Notes: generated by a model from the sequence alone, not told the origin. A stretch of DNA of 64,000 nucleotides from Bradyrhizobium symbiodeficiens (GCF_002266465.3 NZ_CP029427.2:2234501-2298500), one strand, 5' to 3'; counted from the stretch's first letter, positions 1 to 8,577 are shown. A program made the numbers and translations.

Positions 1-2513
1 ATCTCGAAATCGAGATCGGGGTTTTGCACGAAGCTCGCGGTCGGCTGCAGGTCGGCGTTGACATAGGCCCTCGTCACGCCGCGCTCGGCGCGGCTGAGCG
101 CAGAGGGACCTGCCGAGACGATCATGTCGCAGCCGAGGATGACGTCGGCGCCGCCGGTGGTGATGCGGACCGCGGAGATGTCCTCCGGCTTCGGGGCGAT
201 GCGGACATGGCTCATCACCGCGCCGTTCTTCTGCGACAGGCCGGTGAAGTCGAGCGCCGAGCAGCCGCGGCCGTCGACATGTGCGGCCATGCCGAGCAGG
301 GCGCCGATGGTGATGACGCCGGTGCCGCCGATACCGGTGACGAGGATGTTGTAGGGCGCGTCCAGCTCGCGTGCGGGCGGCAGCGGCAAATCGGCGAACA
401 GCTGGCCGGAATCGACTGCCGAGGTCTTCATCCGCTTGAGCGAACCGCCGTGCACGGTCACGAAACTCGGGCAGAAACCCTCGACGCAGGAGAAGTCCTT
501 GTTGCAGTTCGACTGGTCGATCTGGCGCTTGCGGCCGAACTCGGTCTCCAGCGGCTGCACCGAGACGCAGTTGGAGGCCTGCGAGCAATCGCCACAGCCT
601 TCGCAGACCAGCTCGTTGATGAAGGCGCGTTTCGCGGGATCGGGATAGAGCCCGCGCTTGCGGCGGCGGCGCTTTTCCGCGGCGCAAGTCTGGTCATAGA
701 CGATGACCGAGAGGCCCTCGACGTCACGCAGCTCGCGCTGCACGGCATCGAGCTCGCGACGGTGATGGATGGTCGCGCCTTGCGGGAAGTAGTTTCCTTG
801 CGGGTACTTGCTCGGATCGTCCGAGACGATTGCGAGGCGCTTGACGCCCTCGGCCCAGACCTGATGCGCGATCTGCGCGACGTTGAAGGCGCCTTCCGCC
901 GGCTGCCCGCCGGTCATCGCGACGGCGTCGTTGTAGAGGATCTTGTAGGTGATGTTGATGCCGGCAGCGGATGCGGCGCGGAGGGCAAGAAGACCCGAAT
1001 GGGTGTAGGTGCCGTCGCCGAGGTTCTGGAAGATGTGCTTCTCAGTGGTGAAGGGTGACTGGCCGATCCAGTTCACGCCCTCCGCGCCCATATGCGAGAT
1101 CAAATCTGTGCGGCGGGTCGGCATGCTCAGCGCCATGCCGTGGCAGCCGATGCCGGCCATGGCGCGGCTGCCCTCGGGGACGCGCGTCGAGGTGTTGTGC
1201 GGACAGCCCGAGCAGAAGAACGGCGTGCGCGCGAGCTTGATCTGAGTGCCGGTGGTGACCGGATTGTCGAAGGCCTCCAGCCGCGCGAGGCGTTGCTCCA
1301 GCACGGGGCTGTGATGGCCGAGCTTGCGCAAGCGCGCAACCAGCGCGCCGGCGACGATGGTCGGCGTCAGCTCGCCCTCGCTCGGCAGCAGCGGCGCGCC
1401 GCGCTCGTCGCGCTTGCCGGTGACGGTCGGGCGTTTCGACGCATCGATGTTGTAGAGGATGCGCATCAGCTGGTCTTCGATGAAGCCGCGCTTCTCCTCG
1501 ACCACGAGCACGTCCTGCAGGCCTTCGGCGAAGCGCTTGGCGCCGCTTTCCTCCAGCGGCCAGGTCAGCGCGACCTTGTAGATGCGCAGGCCCAGTTCCT
1601 GCGCGTCCTTGTCGGTGATTCCGAGATCGGCGAGCGCCTGGCGGAGGTCGAGATAGGCCTTGCCGGTGGCGACGATGCCGAGCCGCGCCGGCTTTGAATC
1701 GAGCACGATGCGGTCGAGCTGGTTGGCGCGGGCGAAGGCCTGCACGGCGGCCATCTTCGGCCCGAACAGGCGCCTCTCGGCGTCCAGCGGCGGATCAGGC
1801 CAGCGGATGTTGAGGCCGCCGGGCGGCATCTCGAAATCGTCGGGCAGCACGATCTTGATGCGCTCAGGATCGCTGTCGATCGAGGCCGAGCTTTCCACGG
1901 TCTCGCTGATCGCCTTGAAGCCGACCCAGCAGCCGGAGAAGCGCGACAGCGCAAAGCCGTAAAGCCCGAGATCGAGATAGTCCTGCAGCGTCGCCGGATT
2001 GATCACCGGGATCAGCGCCGCCGCGAACACCTGCTCGCTCTGATGCGCCAGCGTCGAGGACTGGCAGCCGTGGTCGTCACCGGCGAGTGCGAGCACGCCG
2101 CCGTTGAGCGAGGTACCGGCCGCATTGGCATGCTTGAGCGCATCGACGGAGCGGTCGACGCCGGGGCCTTTGCCGTACCAGATGCCGAACACGCCATCGA
2201 CCTTGGCGCCGGGGAATAGGCCGACCTGCTGGCTGCCCCAGACCGCGGTGGCCGCCAGATCCTCGTTCAAGCCGGGGACGAAGGCGATGTCGTGCTGCTG
2301 GAGGTGCGACTTCGCGCGCCACAACGCGTGGTCGTACATGCCGAGCGGGGAACCGCGATAGCCCGAGATGAAGCCGCCGGTGTTGAGCCCCTGGAGCCGG
2401 TCGCGTTCGCGCTGCAACATCGGCAAGCGGACCAGGGCCTGTGTGCCGGACAGGAAGATCCGCTTCGATTCGAGCCGGTATTTATCGTCCAGCTCGACCT
2501 GCAACAGCGTCAT
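1..2513 (-). CDS. Indolepyruvate ferredoxin oxidoreductase, fused alpha/beta (3' end outside window)
   Basis: The reading frame stays open from an ATG at 2513 to the left edge, so about 837 N-terminal residues are visible; fused proteins of this family are usually near 1150 residues. The N-terminal part (residues about 1-400) reads as the pyruvate-ferredoxin-oxidoreductase-type pyrimidine-binding region (GGFISGYRGSPLG, then GDDHGCQSS). A ferredoxin-like segment near residues 630-670 carries CEGCGDC and a second cysteine group (C-N-K-D-F-S-C, then CPSF) for [4Fe-4S] clusters. It is followed by the gamma-type domain (VTGIGGTGVITIG). The family oxidatively decarboxylates arylpyruvates from aromatic amino acid transamination to aryl-acyl-CoA, passing electrons to ferredoxin. 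It is divergent from the MaoC-like gene at 2680. It is not the isoquinoline oxidoreductase that shares the ior symbol. Confidence 0.93.
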   Translation of the reverse strand, partial: MTLLQVELDDKYRLESKRIFLSGTQALVRLPMLQRERDRLQGLNTGGFISGYRGSPLGMYDHALWRAKSHLQQHDIAFVPGLNEDLAATAVWGSQQVGLFPGAKVDGVFGIWYGKGPGVDRSVDALKHANAAGTSLNGGVLALAGDDHGCQSSTLAHQSEQVFAAALIPVINPATLQDYLDLGLYGFALSRFSGCWVGFKAISETVESSASIDSDPERIKIVLPDDFEMPPGGLNIRWPDPPLDAERRLFGPKMAAVQAFARANQLDRIVLDSKPARLGIVATGKAYLDLRQALADLGITDKDAQELGLRIYKVALTWPLEESGAKRFAEGLQDVLVVEEKRGFIEDQLMRILYNIDASKRPTVTGKRDERGAPLLPSEGELTPTIVAGALVARLRKLGHHSPVLEQRLARLEAFDNPVTTGTQIKLARTPFFCSGCPHNTSTRVPEGSRAMAGIGCHGMALSMPTRRTDLISHMGAEGVNWIGQSPFTTEKHIFQNLGDGTYTHSGLLALRAASAAGINITYKILYNDAVAMTGGQPAEGAFNVAQIAHQVWAEGVKRLAIVSDDPSKYPQGNYFPQGATIHHRRELDAVQRELRDVEGLSVIVYDQTCAAEKRRRRKRGLYPDPAKRAFINELVCEGCGDCSQASNCVSVQPLETEFGRKRQIDQSNCNKDFSCVEGFCPSFVTVHGGSLKRMKTSAVDSGQLFADLPLPPARELDAPYNILVTGIGGTGVITIGALLGMAAHVDGRGCSALDFTGLSQKNGAVMSHVRIAPKPEDISAVRITTGGADVILGCDMIVSAGPSALSRAERGVTRAYVNADLQPTASFVQNPDLDFE

Positions 2514-2679
2514 TTCGGGGATCCTTGTTGTCCTGGTCCGGCGAGGGATTTTGCGCCGCAGGAGGCTTACGGCTTTGCGAAGCGGAAGAGCACAGTCAAG
2601 AGCATGGGCCGGCGAAGTCAATATCGCTGGCCGCATCCGTGGCGCTCCTGCTAGTCATGGCTTGCTAGCGGAGAACATC

Positions 2680-3633
2680 ATGGCTGCAAATGCATTCGAG
2701 ACCGAGATCACGGAAACGGCCGAGGCCCTGATCGGGCCGTGGCGCCAACCGCGTCAGATGCTGCAGGCGCAAACCTACGACGCGCACGCGTCCATTCACG
2801 ACGACGCCACCGCGCAGAAGCTCGGCTTCAAGGGCGGCACCATCGAAGGCCCGACGCATTTCAGCCAGTTCGCCCCGCTCGGCGCGCGTCTGTGGGGTCA
2901 TGCCTGGTTCGAGACCGGCTGCCTGTCCGCGCATTATCGCAGCGTCTGCTACGAAGGCGAGGAGGTGCAGGCGATCCTGTCGAAGCCACTGCCCGGGACA
3001 AGCCAGTGCCAGATCCAGATGGTCAAGCGTGAAGGCACCGAGGTGCTGCGCGGCACGGCCTCCGTAGGCGAACCGCATGCAGCGACTGCGCTGGAGGCCC
3101 GCCTCGCCGAGCTCAAGCCGCTGGCCGATCCTGTGATCCTGTGCGACGTCAAGGTGGCGCAGACCGGCAAGCGGCAGACCGTCCGCATGGCGTTCGATCA
3201 GACCATGGGCGACCTTTATCCTTTCTCGCTGCGGCAGAAGCTCGCCGTCATCACCGAAAACTCGCCATTCTATTCCAGCGCCGACAATCCGTGGGGCAGG
3301 GCCATCATCCCGATGGAGATGCTGAGCGTGCTGTTCCAGTACCGCTCGAAGGATGATCCACTGCCGGCCAAGGGGCCGGCCGTCGGCTTGTTTGCCGATC
3401 AGGAGATCCGGCTGATCAAGGGCCCGCTCTTCGTCGATGAGGACTACGAGGTCGAGCGCGAAGTGGTCGCGCTCTCGGGCAGCCGCCGCACCGAAAGCGC
3501 CTGGGCCAGGACGCGTGTGTTCGACAAGGCGGGTGTTGTGGTGGCGACCATGCTGCTGAACATGGCCACGCTCAAAGACTCCTATGCACCCTACGAGCAG
3601 GAGTATCGGCGGCTGTATGGAGCGACTCGCTAA
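2680..3633 (+). CDS. MaoC-like (hotdog-fold) hypothetical protein
   Basis: This 317-residue protein has no signal peptide or membrane segment. Residues about 40-90 (LGFKGGTIEGPTHFSQFAPL, then SAHYRSVCYEGEEVQA) resemble the hydratase/thioesterase hotdog fold, where an N-terminal substrate-entry loop precedes a helix and strand. A second half of similar size could be a second hotdog, as in double-hotdog hydratases, but I see no clear catalytic motif there. The ATG at 2680 is chosen because the protein-like sequence begins there; upstream in-frame sequence overlaps the promoter region of the divergent oxidoreductase gene. The function is unknown; an acyl-CoA or acyl-thioester substrate is an inference from the fold and from the divergent acyl-CoA-producing neighbour. 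Confidence 0.75.
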   Translation: MAANAFETEITETAEALIGPWRQPRQMLQAQTYDAHASIHDDATAQKLGFKGGTIEGPTHFSQFAPLGARLWGHAWFETGCLSAHYRSVCYEGEEVQAILSKPLPGTSQCQIQMVKREGTEVLRGTASVGEPHAATALEARLAELKPLADPVILCDVKVAQTGKRQTVRMAFDQTMGDLYPFSLRQKLAVITENSPFYSSADNPWGRAIIPMEMLSVLFQYRSKDDPLPAKGPAVGLFADQEIRLIKGPLFVDEDYEVEREVVALSGSRRTESAWARTRVFDKAGVVVATMLLNMATLKDSYAPYEQEYRRLYGATR

Positions 3634-3642
3634 CGCTACCTT

Positions 3643-3747
3643 CGTCATTCCGGGGCGCGCGTAGCGGGAGCCCGGAAGCCATTTCACTGCATGTTTGGTC
3701 GCCCGATGGATTCCGGGTTCGACGCTTGCGCGTCGCCCCGAAACGAC
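3643..3747. repeat. Palindromic intergenic repeat, Bradyrhizobium type
   Basis: The ends form an imperfect inverted repeat: CGTCATTCCGGGGCG at 3643-3657 pairs with CGCCCCGAAACGACG at 3733-3747. Between them lies the GC-rich text common in such elements. It sits in the 310-base gap between the MaoC-like gene and the sigma-54-driven unit. No coding potential is evident. Confidence 0.65.
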
Positions 3748-3888
3748 GATGGAGAGCGCTCATCCTTTAAGCAAATGCACTTCGCAAAGTCGTCGCACAG
3801 GGAATAAGCAGGCGTCGGTTTTCTTCCTAACCTCCTGAGCATACTGCGATTTCTTTCGCGTCTTGCCCGGCACCGCAATTGTACACAA

Positions 3889-3904
3889 TGGCACGGCGCT
3901 TGCA
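3889..3904 (+). promoter_or_regulatory. Sigma-54 (RpoN) -24/-12 promoter
   Basis: TGGCACGGCGCTTGCA matches the sigma-54 consensus TGGCACG-N4-TTGCA at every specified base. It lies 39 bases before the ATG of the amidase gene. A TTGTACACAAT element (3879-3889) abuts it and could bind a regulator. RpoN dependence implies an enhancer-binding activator; NtrC is the natural candidate for a nitrogen-scavenging amidase, but I could not recognise an NtrC site. Confidence 0.8.
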
Positions 3905-3943
3905 GAACTCCGGCAAAGAGAGTTCTCGCGAGGGGCTAGCGTC

Positions 3944-4642
3944 ATGCTGAACTCGAGCAAGCCGACACTGGGCGTCATCAGCGCCGAGCCCGAGCCGATC
4001 AAGCTCGACTGGCCGAGCACCGCGCTTCTCATCATCGACATGCAGCGCGACTTCATGGAGCCCGGCGGCTTCGGCGAGACGCTCGGCAACGACGTCAGCC
4101 AGCTTGCGCGCGCGGTGAAGCCGATCAGCGCGGTGCTGACGGCGGCGCGCGACACCGGCATGCTGGTGATCCATACGCGCGAGGGCCATCTGCCCGACCT
4201 CTCCGATGCGCCGCCGGCCAAAGTCGAGCGCGGCGCGCCGAGCCTTCGCATCGGCGATCCCGGCCCGATGGGCCGCATCCTCATCCGCGGCGAGGCCGGC
4301 CACGATATCATTCCCGAGCTCTATCCGCTCGACAGCGAGATCGTGATCGACAAGCCCGGCAAGGGCGCGTTCTACGCCACCGAGCTTACGGACGTGCTGG
4401 AGAAATACGGCATCGAGAACCTGCTGGTGTGCGGCGTCACGACCGAGGTGTGCGTCAACACCACGGTGCGCGAAGCCAATGACCGCGGCTACCGCTGCGT
4501 CGTCATGTCGGACGGCTGCGCGTCCTACTTTCCCGAGTTTCACGAGATGGGCCTGAAGATGATCAAGGCCCAGGGCGGCATCTTCGGCTGGGTCGCGAGC
4601 TCAGCTGCGGTCCTGGAGGCAATGAAGGTTTTGACCACATAG
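3944..4642 (+). CDS. Isochorismatase-family amidohydrolase, biuret-hydrolase-like
   Basis: This 232-residue protein belongs to the cysteine hydrolase superfamily. The catalytic triad is visible as Asp32 ([10 protein letters not shown]), Lys137 ([11 protein letters not shown]) and Cys170 (VTTEVCVN). The 33-residue Lys-Cys spacing, the HTREGH stretch and the [11 protein letters not shown] segment match the biuret amidohydrolase type, which converts biuret to allophanate and ammonia. Ureidoacrylate or carbamoylsarcosine amidase are less likely alternatives. It is the first gene of a unit with the permease 10 bases downstream and follows a consensus sigma-54 promoter, which fits induction under nitrogen limitation. 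The ATG at 3944 is preferred to an upstream in-frame start because the latter would place the promoter inside the gene. Confidence 0.85.
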   Translation: MLNSSKPTLGVISAEPEPIKLDWPSTALLIIDMQRDFMEPGGFGETLGNDVSQLARAVKPISAVLTAARDTGMLVIHTREGHLPDLSDAPPAKVERGAPSLRIGDPGPMGRILIRGEAGHDIIPELYPLDSEIVIDKPGKGAFYATELTDVLEKYGIENLLVCGVTTEVCVNTTVREANDRGYRCVVMSDGCASYFPEFHEMGLKMIKAQGGIFGWVASSAAVLEAMKVLTT

Positions 4643-4652
4643 GGGTATTGTC

Positions 4653-6320
4653 ATGAGCACGTTGACGGGGACAGCCGGCAAGTCTGAACTGAACAAGTCC
4701 GAGTTCAAGCCGGTACTATGGACATCGGGCGACTGGAACGCGTTCTTCGGCTTCGGCACCAACATCCTCGTCAACATGCTGGTGCTCACGGGCCTGTTGC
4801 GCTTCGTCTTGAAGATGCCTGACAGTCTCGTGTTCGGCCGCATCCTGCCCGCGCTCGGGCTGATGATGTGCCTCTCGACCTTCTACTATGCCTACCTTGC
4901 CTATCGTCTGGCGCAGAAGACCGGCCGCAACGACGTCTGCGCTCTGCCCTCGGGCGTCAGCGTACCGCACATGTTCATCGTCACCTTCGTGATCATGCTG
5001 CCGATCACGATCAAGACCGGTGACCCGCTCAAGGGCTGGTCGGCCGGCCTCGTCTGGGTGTTCTTCCAGAGCTTCATTCTCATGATCGGCGGCTTCATTG
5101 CGCCGTTCATCCGCAAGATCACGCCGCGTGCGGCACTGCTCGGCACGCTTGCCGGCGTCTCCGTCACCTTCATCTCGATGCGACCGGCGCTGGAGATGTA
5201 CATGACGCCGCAGATCGGTCTGGTCTGCTTCGCCATCATCCTGGTGAGCTGGTTCGGCGGCGTGAAATACTGGCGTGGCATTCCCGCGGGCCTCGTCGCG
5301 ATCGCGGTCGGCATGATCATTGCCTGGGGTTCGAACCTGTTCGGGCTCGGTCTCGGCGGCCTGAGCGTGAAGGGCGTCGGCGATGCCTTCGCCAATTTCG
5401 GCTTCTCGGTGCCGATTCCCGCCGTGGGCTACGTATTCTCAGGCTTCGAATTCCTCGGCATCATCCTGGTCACCGCCATTCCGTTCGGCATCTACGATCT
5501 CGTCGAAGCCATGGACAATGTCGAGAGCGCGGAAGCGGCCGGCGACGAATATCCGACCACGCGGGTGCTCACGGCCGACGGCGTCGTCAGCCTGATCGGC
5601 TGCCTGATGGGCAATCCCTTCATCAACGCCGTCTATATCGGCCATCCCGGCTGGAAGGCGATGGGCGGCCGCATCGGTTACTCCGCCGCAACTGGGCTCA
5701 TGGTGATCGTGCTGGCCTGGTTCGGCATCATCTCGGTGCTGCTGGCACTCGTGCCCGTGGTCGCGATCTCGCCGATCCTGCTCTATATCGGCATGCTGAT
5801 CGGCGCGCAGGCGTTCCAGACCACGCCGGTGAAGCACGCGCCCGCGATCGTGCTGGCGCTGACGCCGCATCTGGCTGCCTGGGCCAAGCTGCAGATCGAC
5901 ACCATGCTTGGCTCGACCATGAATGCGGCGGCCACCGTCGGCGGCATGGCCGCCGACAAGGCCGACGCCGTGAAGGCTGCCGCGATCGCCGCGCTGCCGC
6001 AGCAGGGCGTGTTCTATCACGGCCTCGAAGTGATGGGCGGCGGCTCCATCCTCGGCGGCCTCATCCTGGGTGCGATCGGCGTCTTCATCATCGAGCGAGA
6101 TTTCGAGAAGGCATCGGCCTTCGCGCTGGTCGGTGCCGTGCTTACCTACTTCGGCTTCATGCATGGTGAAGCCGTAGGCATCGGTGGCGGCTTCGGGGTC
6201 ACGCCCGCGGTGGCGCTGGCCTATGCTGCGATGGCCGCCGGCCTGTTCGCGGCCAGCAAGCTCGGCGCCGGCGAACACTATGCCGCGCATCCGGAGATGT
6301 CGGCCGCGCCGGCGGAGTAG
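4653..6320 (+). CDS. NCS2/xanthine-uracil-type permease
   Basis: This is a 555-residue polytopic inner-membrane protein with about 12-13 hydrophobic segments starting near residue 30. Two pseudo-repeats typical of the nucleobase-transporter fold are visible, including the ALPSGVSVPHMF segment and the acidic stretch EAMDNVESAEAAGDEYPTTR before VLTADG, which resembles the AzgA/guanine permease branch. Its start follows AGGGGT, only 10 bases after the amidase, so the two are surely co-transcribed from the sigma-54 promoter. This suggests import of a nitrogen-rich heterocycle or ureide that the amidase helps degrade. The exact substrate cannot be read from the sequence. Confidence 0.85.
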   Translation: MSTLTGTAGKSELNKSEFKPVLWTSGDWNAFFGFGTNILVNMLVLTGLLRFVLKMPDSLVFGRILPALGLMMCLSTFYYAYLAYRLAQKTGRNDVCALPSGVSVPHMFIVTFVIMLPITIKTGDPLKGWSAGLVWVFFQSFILMIGGFIAPFIRKITPRAALLGTLAGVSVTFISMRPALEMYMTPQIGLVCFAIILVSWFGGVKYWRGIPAGLVAIAVGMIIAWGSNLFGLGLGGLSVKGVGDAFANFGFSVPIPAVGYVFSGFEFLGIILVTAIPFGIYDLVEAMDNVESAEAAGDEYPTTRVLTADGVVSLIGCLMGNPFINAVYIGHPGWKAMGGRIGYSAATGLMVIVLAWFGIISVLLALVPVVAISPILLYIGMLIGAQAFQTTPVKHAPAIVLALTPHLAAWAKLQIDTMLGSTMNAAATVGGMAADKADAVKAAAIAALPQQGVFYHGLEVMGGGSILGGLILGAIGVFIIERDFEKASAFALVGAVLTYFGFMHGEAVGIGGGFGVTPAVALAYAAMAAGLFAASKLGAGEHYAAHPEMSAAPAE

Positions 6321-6345
6321 GTCACGGAGCGGACTTCCGTAAAGC

Positions 6346-6369
6346 GGCCGGCAGTCGCCGGCCGTTTTC
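6346..6369. terminator. Rho-independent terminator, convergent genes
   Basis: A perfect 8-bp stem CGGCCGGC/GCCGGCCG with loop AGTC is followed by TTTT in the rightward direction. It lies between the stop codons of the permease gene and soxA. Confidence 0.85.
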
Positions 6370-6372
6370 GTC

Positions 6373-7152
6373 TCAGGGCCGCACCGCCGGCGTCTCCATC
6401 GGCAGGCCGCGCGCCCGCGACATCAGGTAGAGCTCGAGCGCGACCAGCTCGGGCGAGCCGTAATCGTAGGCCTGGGCGCGCACGCCGCTCATGCAGCTGC
6501 GTAAGCGCCGCTCCAGCGATCCCAGCGTTTGCCATTCGAGGCGATAGAGCGGATAGCCGGTCGGCTGTCCTTGCGTGATCGGCGCGCCCGCGAGGTGCTT
6601 GTCGAAATTGTCATCGTGGCAATTGGTGCAGGCGAGGTTGAGCTGGCCCTCGCGCTGCGCGAAGAGCTCCCGGCCCTGCTCCACGAAGGGTTTTGCCTGC
6701 GGATCGTCGCCGGCGGTGATCGCGACACCGCGCGATTGATGGGCGACGAAGGCTGACAGCGCCAGGAGGTCGCGGCTCTCGTAGGGCAGGGGCGCAGCCC
6801 GCTGATGATTGGCGCGGCAGAGATTGATGCGCTGGTCGAGCGTGACAGGGCGGCCAAGCATCTTGTCGAAGGCGGGATAGCGAGCCGCGACGCCCTTCAT
6901 GTTGCTGCGCGCATCGCCATGGCAATCCGCGCACGCCTTCTCCGCGCTGCCGGTCTTCTTGCCCCATAGCTGTTCGCCGTCGAGCACGAACAGCATGCCG
7001 GGATTGGAGGTGTCGTCATCCTGCATGGCGCGCGTGTCGGGACCCATGAAGGAATATCCGGAGCGGCGCGCATCGGACGGGATTTCACCGGCTAGCAGGG
7101 CAGGGGCCGCGGCGACCAAGGCCGCCGCTGCTATCGCGCGCCAAACGCTCAT
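6373..7152 (-). CDS. soxA: L-cysteine S-thiosulfotransferase subunit SoxA (dihaem cytochrome c)
   Basis: The 259-residue protein begins with a secretion signal (residues about 1-22). It has two haem-binding motifs, C74-A-D-C77-H78 and C175-T-N-C178-H179, and the catalytic cysteine at 220 in the family signature SCMSGVRA. Cys112 in the LCRANH segment is the usual disulfide partner. With SoxX it forms the periplasmic cytochrome that attaches thiosulfate to the SoxY cysteine and releases two electrons. The ATG overlaps the soxZ stop by four bases (ATGA), so it is translationally coupled and last in the fccB-soxXYZA unit. A terminator follows at once. Confidence 0.95.
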   Translation of the reverse strand: MSVWRAIAAAALVAAAPALLAGEIPSDARRSGYSFMGPDTRAMQDDDTSNPGMLFVLDGEQLWGKKTGSAEKACADCHGDARSNMKGVAARYPAFDKMLGRPVTLDQRINLCRANHQRAAPLPYESRDLLALSAFVAHQSRGVAITAGDDPQAKPFVEQGRELFAQREGQLNLACTNCHDDNFDKHLAGAPITQGQPTGYPLYRLEWQTLGSLERRLRSCMSGVRAQAYDYGSPELVALELYLMSRARGLPMETPAVRP

Positions 7153-7466
7153 TCGACAGTGATCGATGCCGAGGCGGTTGACGAATAGCCGTTGTCGCCG
7201 ATCCATTCGAACTCGAACCGGCCACTCTCCCTGGCGACCGTGAAGAAGGACAGATAGGGATTGGCCGCGATCGCCGGAAACAGATCGGCGCGGAAGATCT
7301 CGGTGCCGTTGTAGCGGCAGGTGAAGCTCGTGATGATGTCGCGCGGCACCAGCTTGCCGTCCGCGGTGTGGCGGAAGCCCGTCTCCATGATGTGCGAGGT
7401 CAGCGTGCGGATCTCGATGACGTCGCCGCGCCTGGCCTTGGCGGGAACGTTGATGAGCGCGGCCAT
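7149..7466 (-). CDS. soxZ: Thiosulfate oxidation carrier complex protein SoxZ
   Basis: This 105-residue all-beta protein matches SoxZ throughout, with typical segments RRGDVIEIRTLTSHIMETG and ARESGRFEFEWIGDNG. SoxZ forms a heterodimer with SoxY and presents the sulfur-carrying arm to the partner enzymes. It has no export signal, as expected, because it travels with SoxY through the Tat system. Its start shares one base with the soxY stop (TGATG) and its stop overlaps the soxA start, so expression of the three is tightly linked. Confidence 0.95.
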   Translation of the reverse strand: MAALINVPAKARRGDVIEIRTLTSHIMETGFRHTADGKLVPRDIITSFTCRYNGTEIFRADLFPAIAANPYLSFFTVARESGRFEFEWIGDNGYSSTASASITVE

Positions 7467-7933
7467 CAGTTCATCTCCTCGGTGCAGGCGGCCATCGTCA
7501 CGACGACATCGACGGCGATCTGCCAAAAACTGTCGTCGGAGAGGCGGGCGATCGCCACCACCCTCTGGGTATCTGCGAGCCGGATTCGTGTCGCGACCTG
7601 GGCCCGGCCGGAGGAGGGGCCGAGATAGAAATTGCCGATGTTGGGCTGCGGGTTCTTCTCATTGAAGACGTGGATGCTCTTGACGTGGTCGTCAGCCGTC
7701 ATCGGGCTTGCGACGGTTACCGTCATCGGCACGGTATTGCCGTTCTCGACCAGCGGTGGAATGTCGAGCTTCACCTTGCCGGTGCGAACCGGCGCTTCGC
7801 CGACGACGTTGCGGATCGCGGTGTTGAGCATCGCTGGATTTGCCTGAAGCGGACGCAGGGTGACGATCGGGATAGTCCCGGCGGCAGTGACGCCTCCGGC
7901 GAGGCTCAAAAATTGTCGTCGCGTGGTTGGCAT
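7466..7933 (-). CDS. soxY: Thiosulfate carrier SoxY with atypical C-terminus
   Basis: The 155-residue protein starts with a Tat signal (TTRRQFLSLAGG) and continues with the immunoglobulin-like SoxY fold. SoxY normally ends in Gly-Gly-Cys-Gly-Gly, a flexible arm whose cysteine carries the sulfur intermediates. Here the end reads V-T-M-A-A-C150-T-E-E-M-N: the cysteine is kept, but the glycines are replaced and five residues follow it. The tail is not a simple frameshift, because the stop is tightly overlapped with the soxZ start. The protein is either a functional variant for another sulfur substrate or a SoxY-like carrier. The ATG at 7933 is the only start before the Tat motif. Confidence 0.88.
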   Translation of the reverse strand: MPTTRRQFLSLAGGVTAAGTIPIVTLRPLQANPAMLNTAIRNVVGEAPVRTGKVKLDIPPLVENGNTVPMTVTVASPMTADDHVKSIHVFNEKNPQPNIGNFYLGPSSGRAQVATRIRLADTQRVVAIARLSDDSFWQIAVDVVVTMAACTEEMN

Positions 7934-7941
7934 GAACAGTC

Positions 7942-8574
7942 CTAGTCGCGAAGCGTTGCAAGAAAAGCCACGATGTCCTCGATCTCCGCGGCCGACAAGA
8001 TCGGCTTGCCGGCAAAATTGCGCCCCACCCGCACGAGGTCGGCGTTGCGATAATAGGACGGCATGATGGTCTCTGCGTTGAAGCGCGACGCATCGACCAG
8101 TCGAAGCCGCAACTGGCTCGCCGTCCATCGGTTCCCGGCGCCGGCGAGGTCGGGCGCGAGATCGCCCTGGAATCGCGTTTCGAGGAAGGGGCCGGAATGG
8201 CAGAGGATGCAGGTCGTGGTGCGCGCCAGCACCAGCGCGCGGCCGCGCACGGCATCGCCGGGCGAGCCGGTGAGCGGTTCTGCGATGCCGTCGCCGGTGA
8301 TCTTGTAGGCGGCGAGTTCGTCCGCCTTGATGGGCGAGGCGAAGGCGAGGCTCGCTACGATGAATGCTGCAATCGCAGATCTTTGATGGGACGCATGACG
8401 TTGCCGCGAACTCCATTTACCTCGCCCGCTTGCGGGAGAGGTCGGCGCGTAGCGCCGGGTGAGGGCTCTTTCCTCTTGGGGGTCCTCGCGAGTGGAGGCA
8501 CCCTCTCCCCAGCCCTCCCCCGCAGGCGGGGGAGGGAGCGCATCACGTTCGTGGCGGCAGCTTGGGCTCATCAT
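7942..8574 (-). CDS. soxX: Monohaem cytochrome c SoxX
   Basis: From residue about 83 on, the 210-residue frame is a normal SoxX: haem motif C122-I-L-C125-H126, a downstream ETIMPSYY segment with the likely methionine ligand, and a C-terminal helix. The hydrophobic core of a signal peptide lies at residues 67-80. The N-terminus is odd. The only in-frame ATGs (8574 and 8571) come right after the fccB stop, behind TAGGAC, and the next 40 codons are encoded by a palindromic repeat. No in-frame ATG, GTG or TTG lies between repeat and signal core. Either the exported protein has a very long n-region or initiation uses a rare codon. Confidence 0.85.
   Translation of the reverse strand: MMSPSCRHERDALPPPPAGEGWGEGASTREDPQEERALTRRYAPTSPASGRGKWSSRQRHASHQRSAIAAFIVASLAFASPIKADELAAYKITGDGIAEPLTGSPGDAVRGRALVLARTTTCILCHSGPFLETRFQGDLAPDLAGAGNRWTASQLRLRLVDASRFNAETIMPSYYRNADLVRVGRNFAGKPILSAAEIEDIVAFLATLRD
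8421..8540. repeat. Palindromic repeat inside the 5' end of soxX
   Basis: The 120-base stretch carries two hairpin-like parts: CTCGCCCGCTTGCGGGAGAG at one end and CCCTCCCCCGCAGGCGGGGG at the other. Similar CTCTCCC/GGGAGAG text occurs in other gaps, for example 60249-60275. Its length is exactly 40 codons, so it leaves the soxX frame open. Confidence 0.7.
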
Positions 8575-8577
8575 GTC

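Noticed and set aside
24..1058. Long rightward open frame over the indolepyruvate oxidoreductase region
   Set aside because: It is antisense to a frame with clear family motifs and has the Arg/Ala/Asp-rich composition of a GC-driven shadow.
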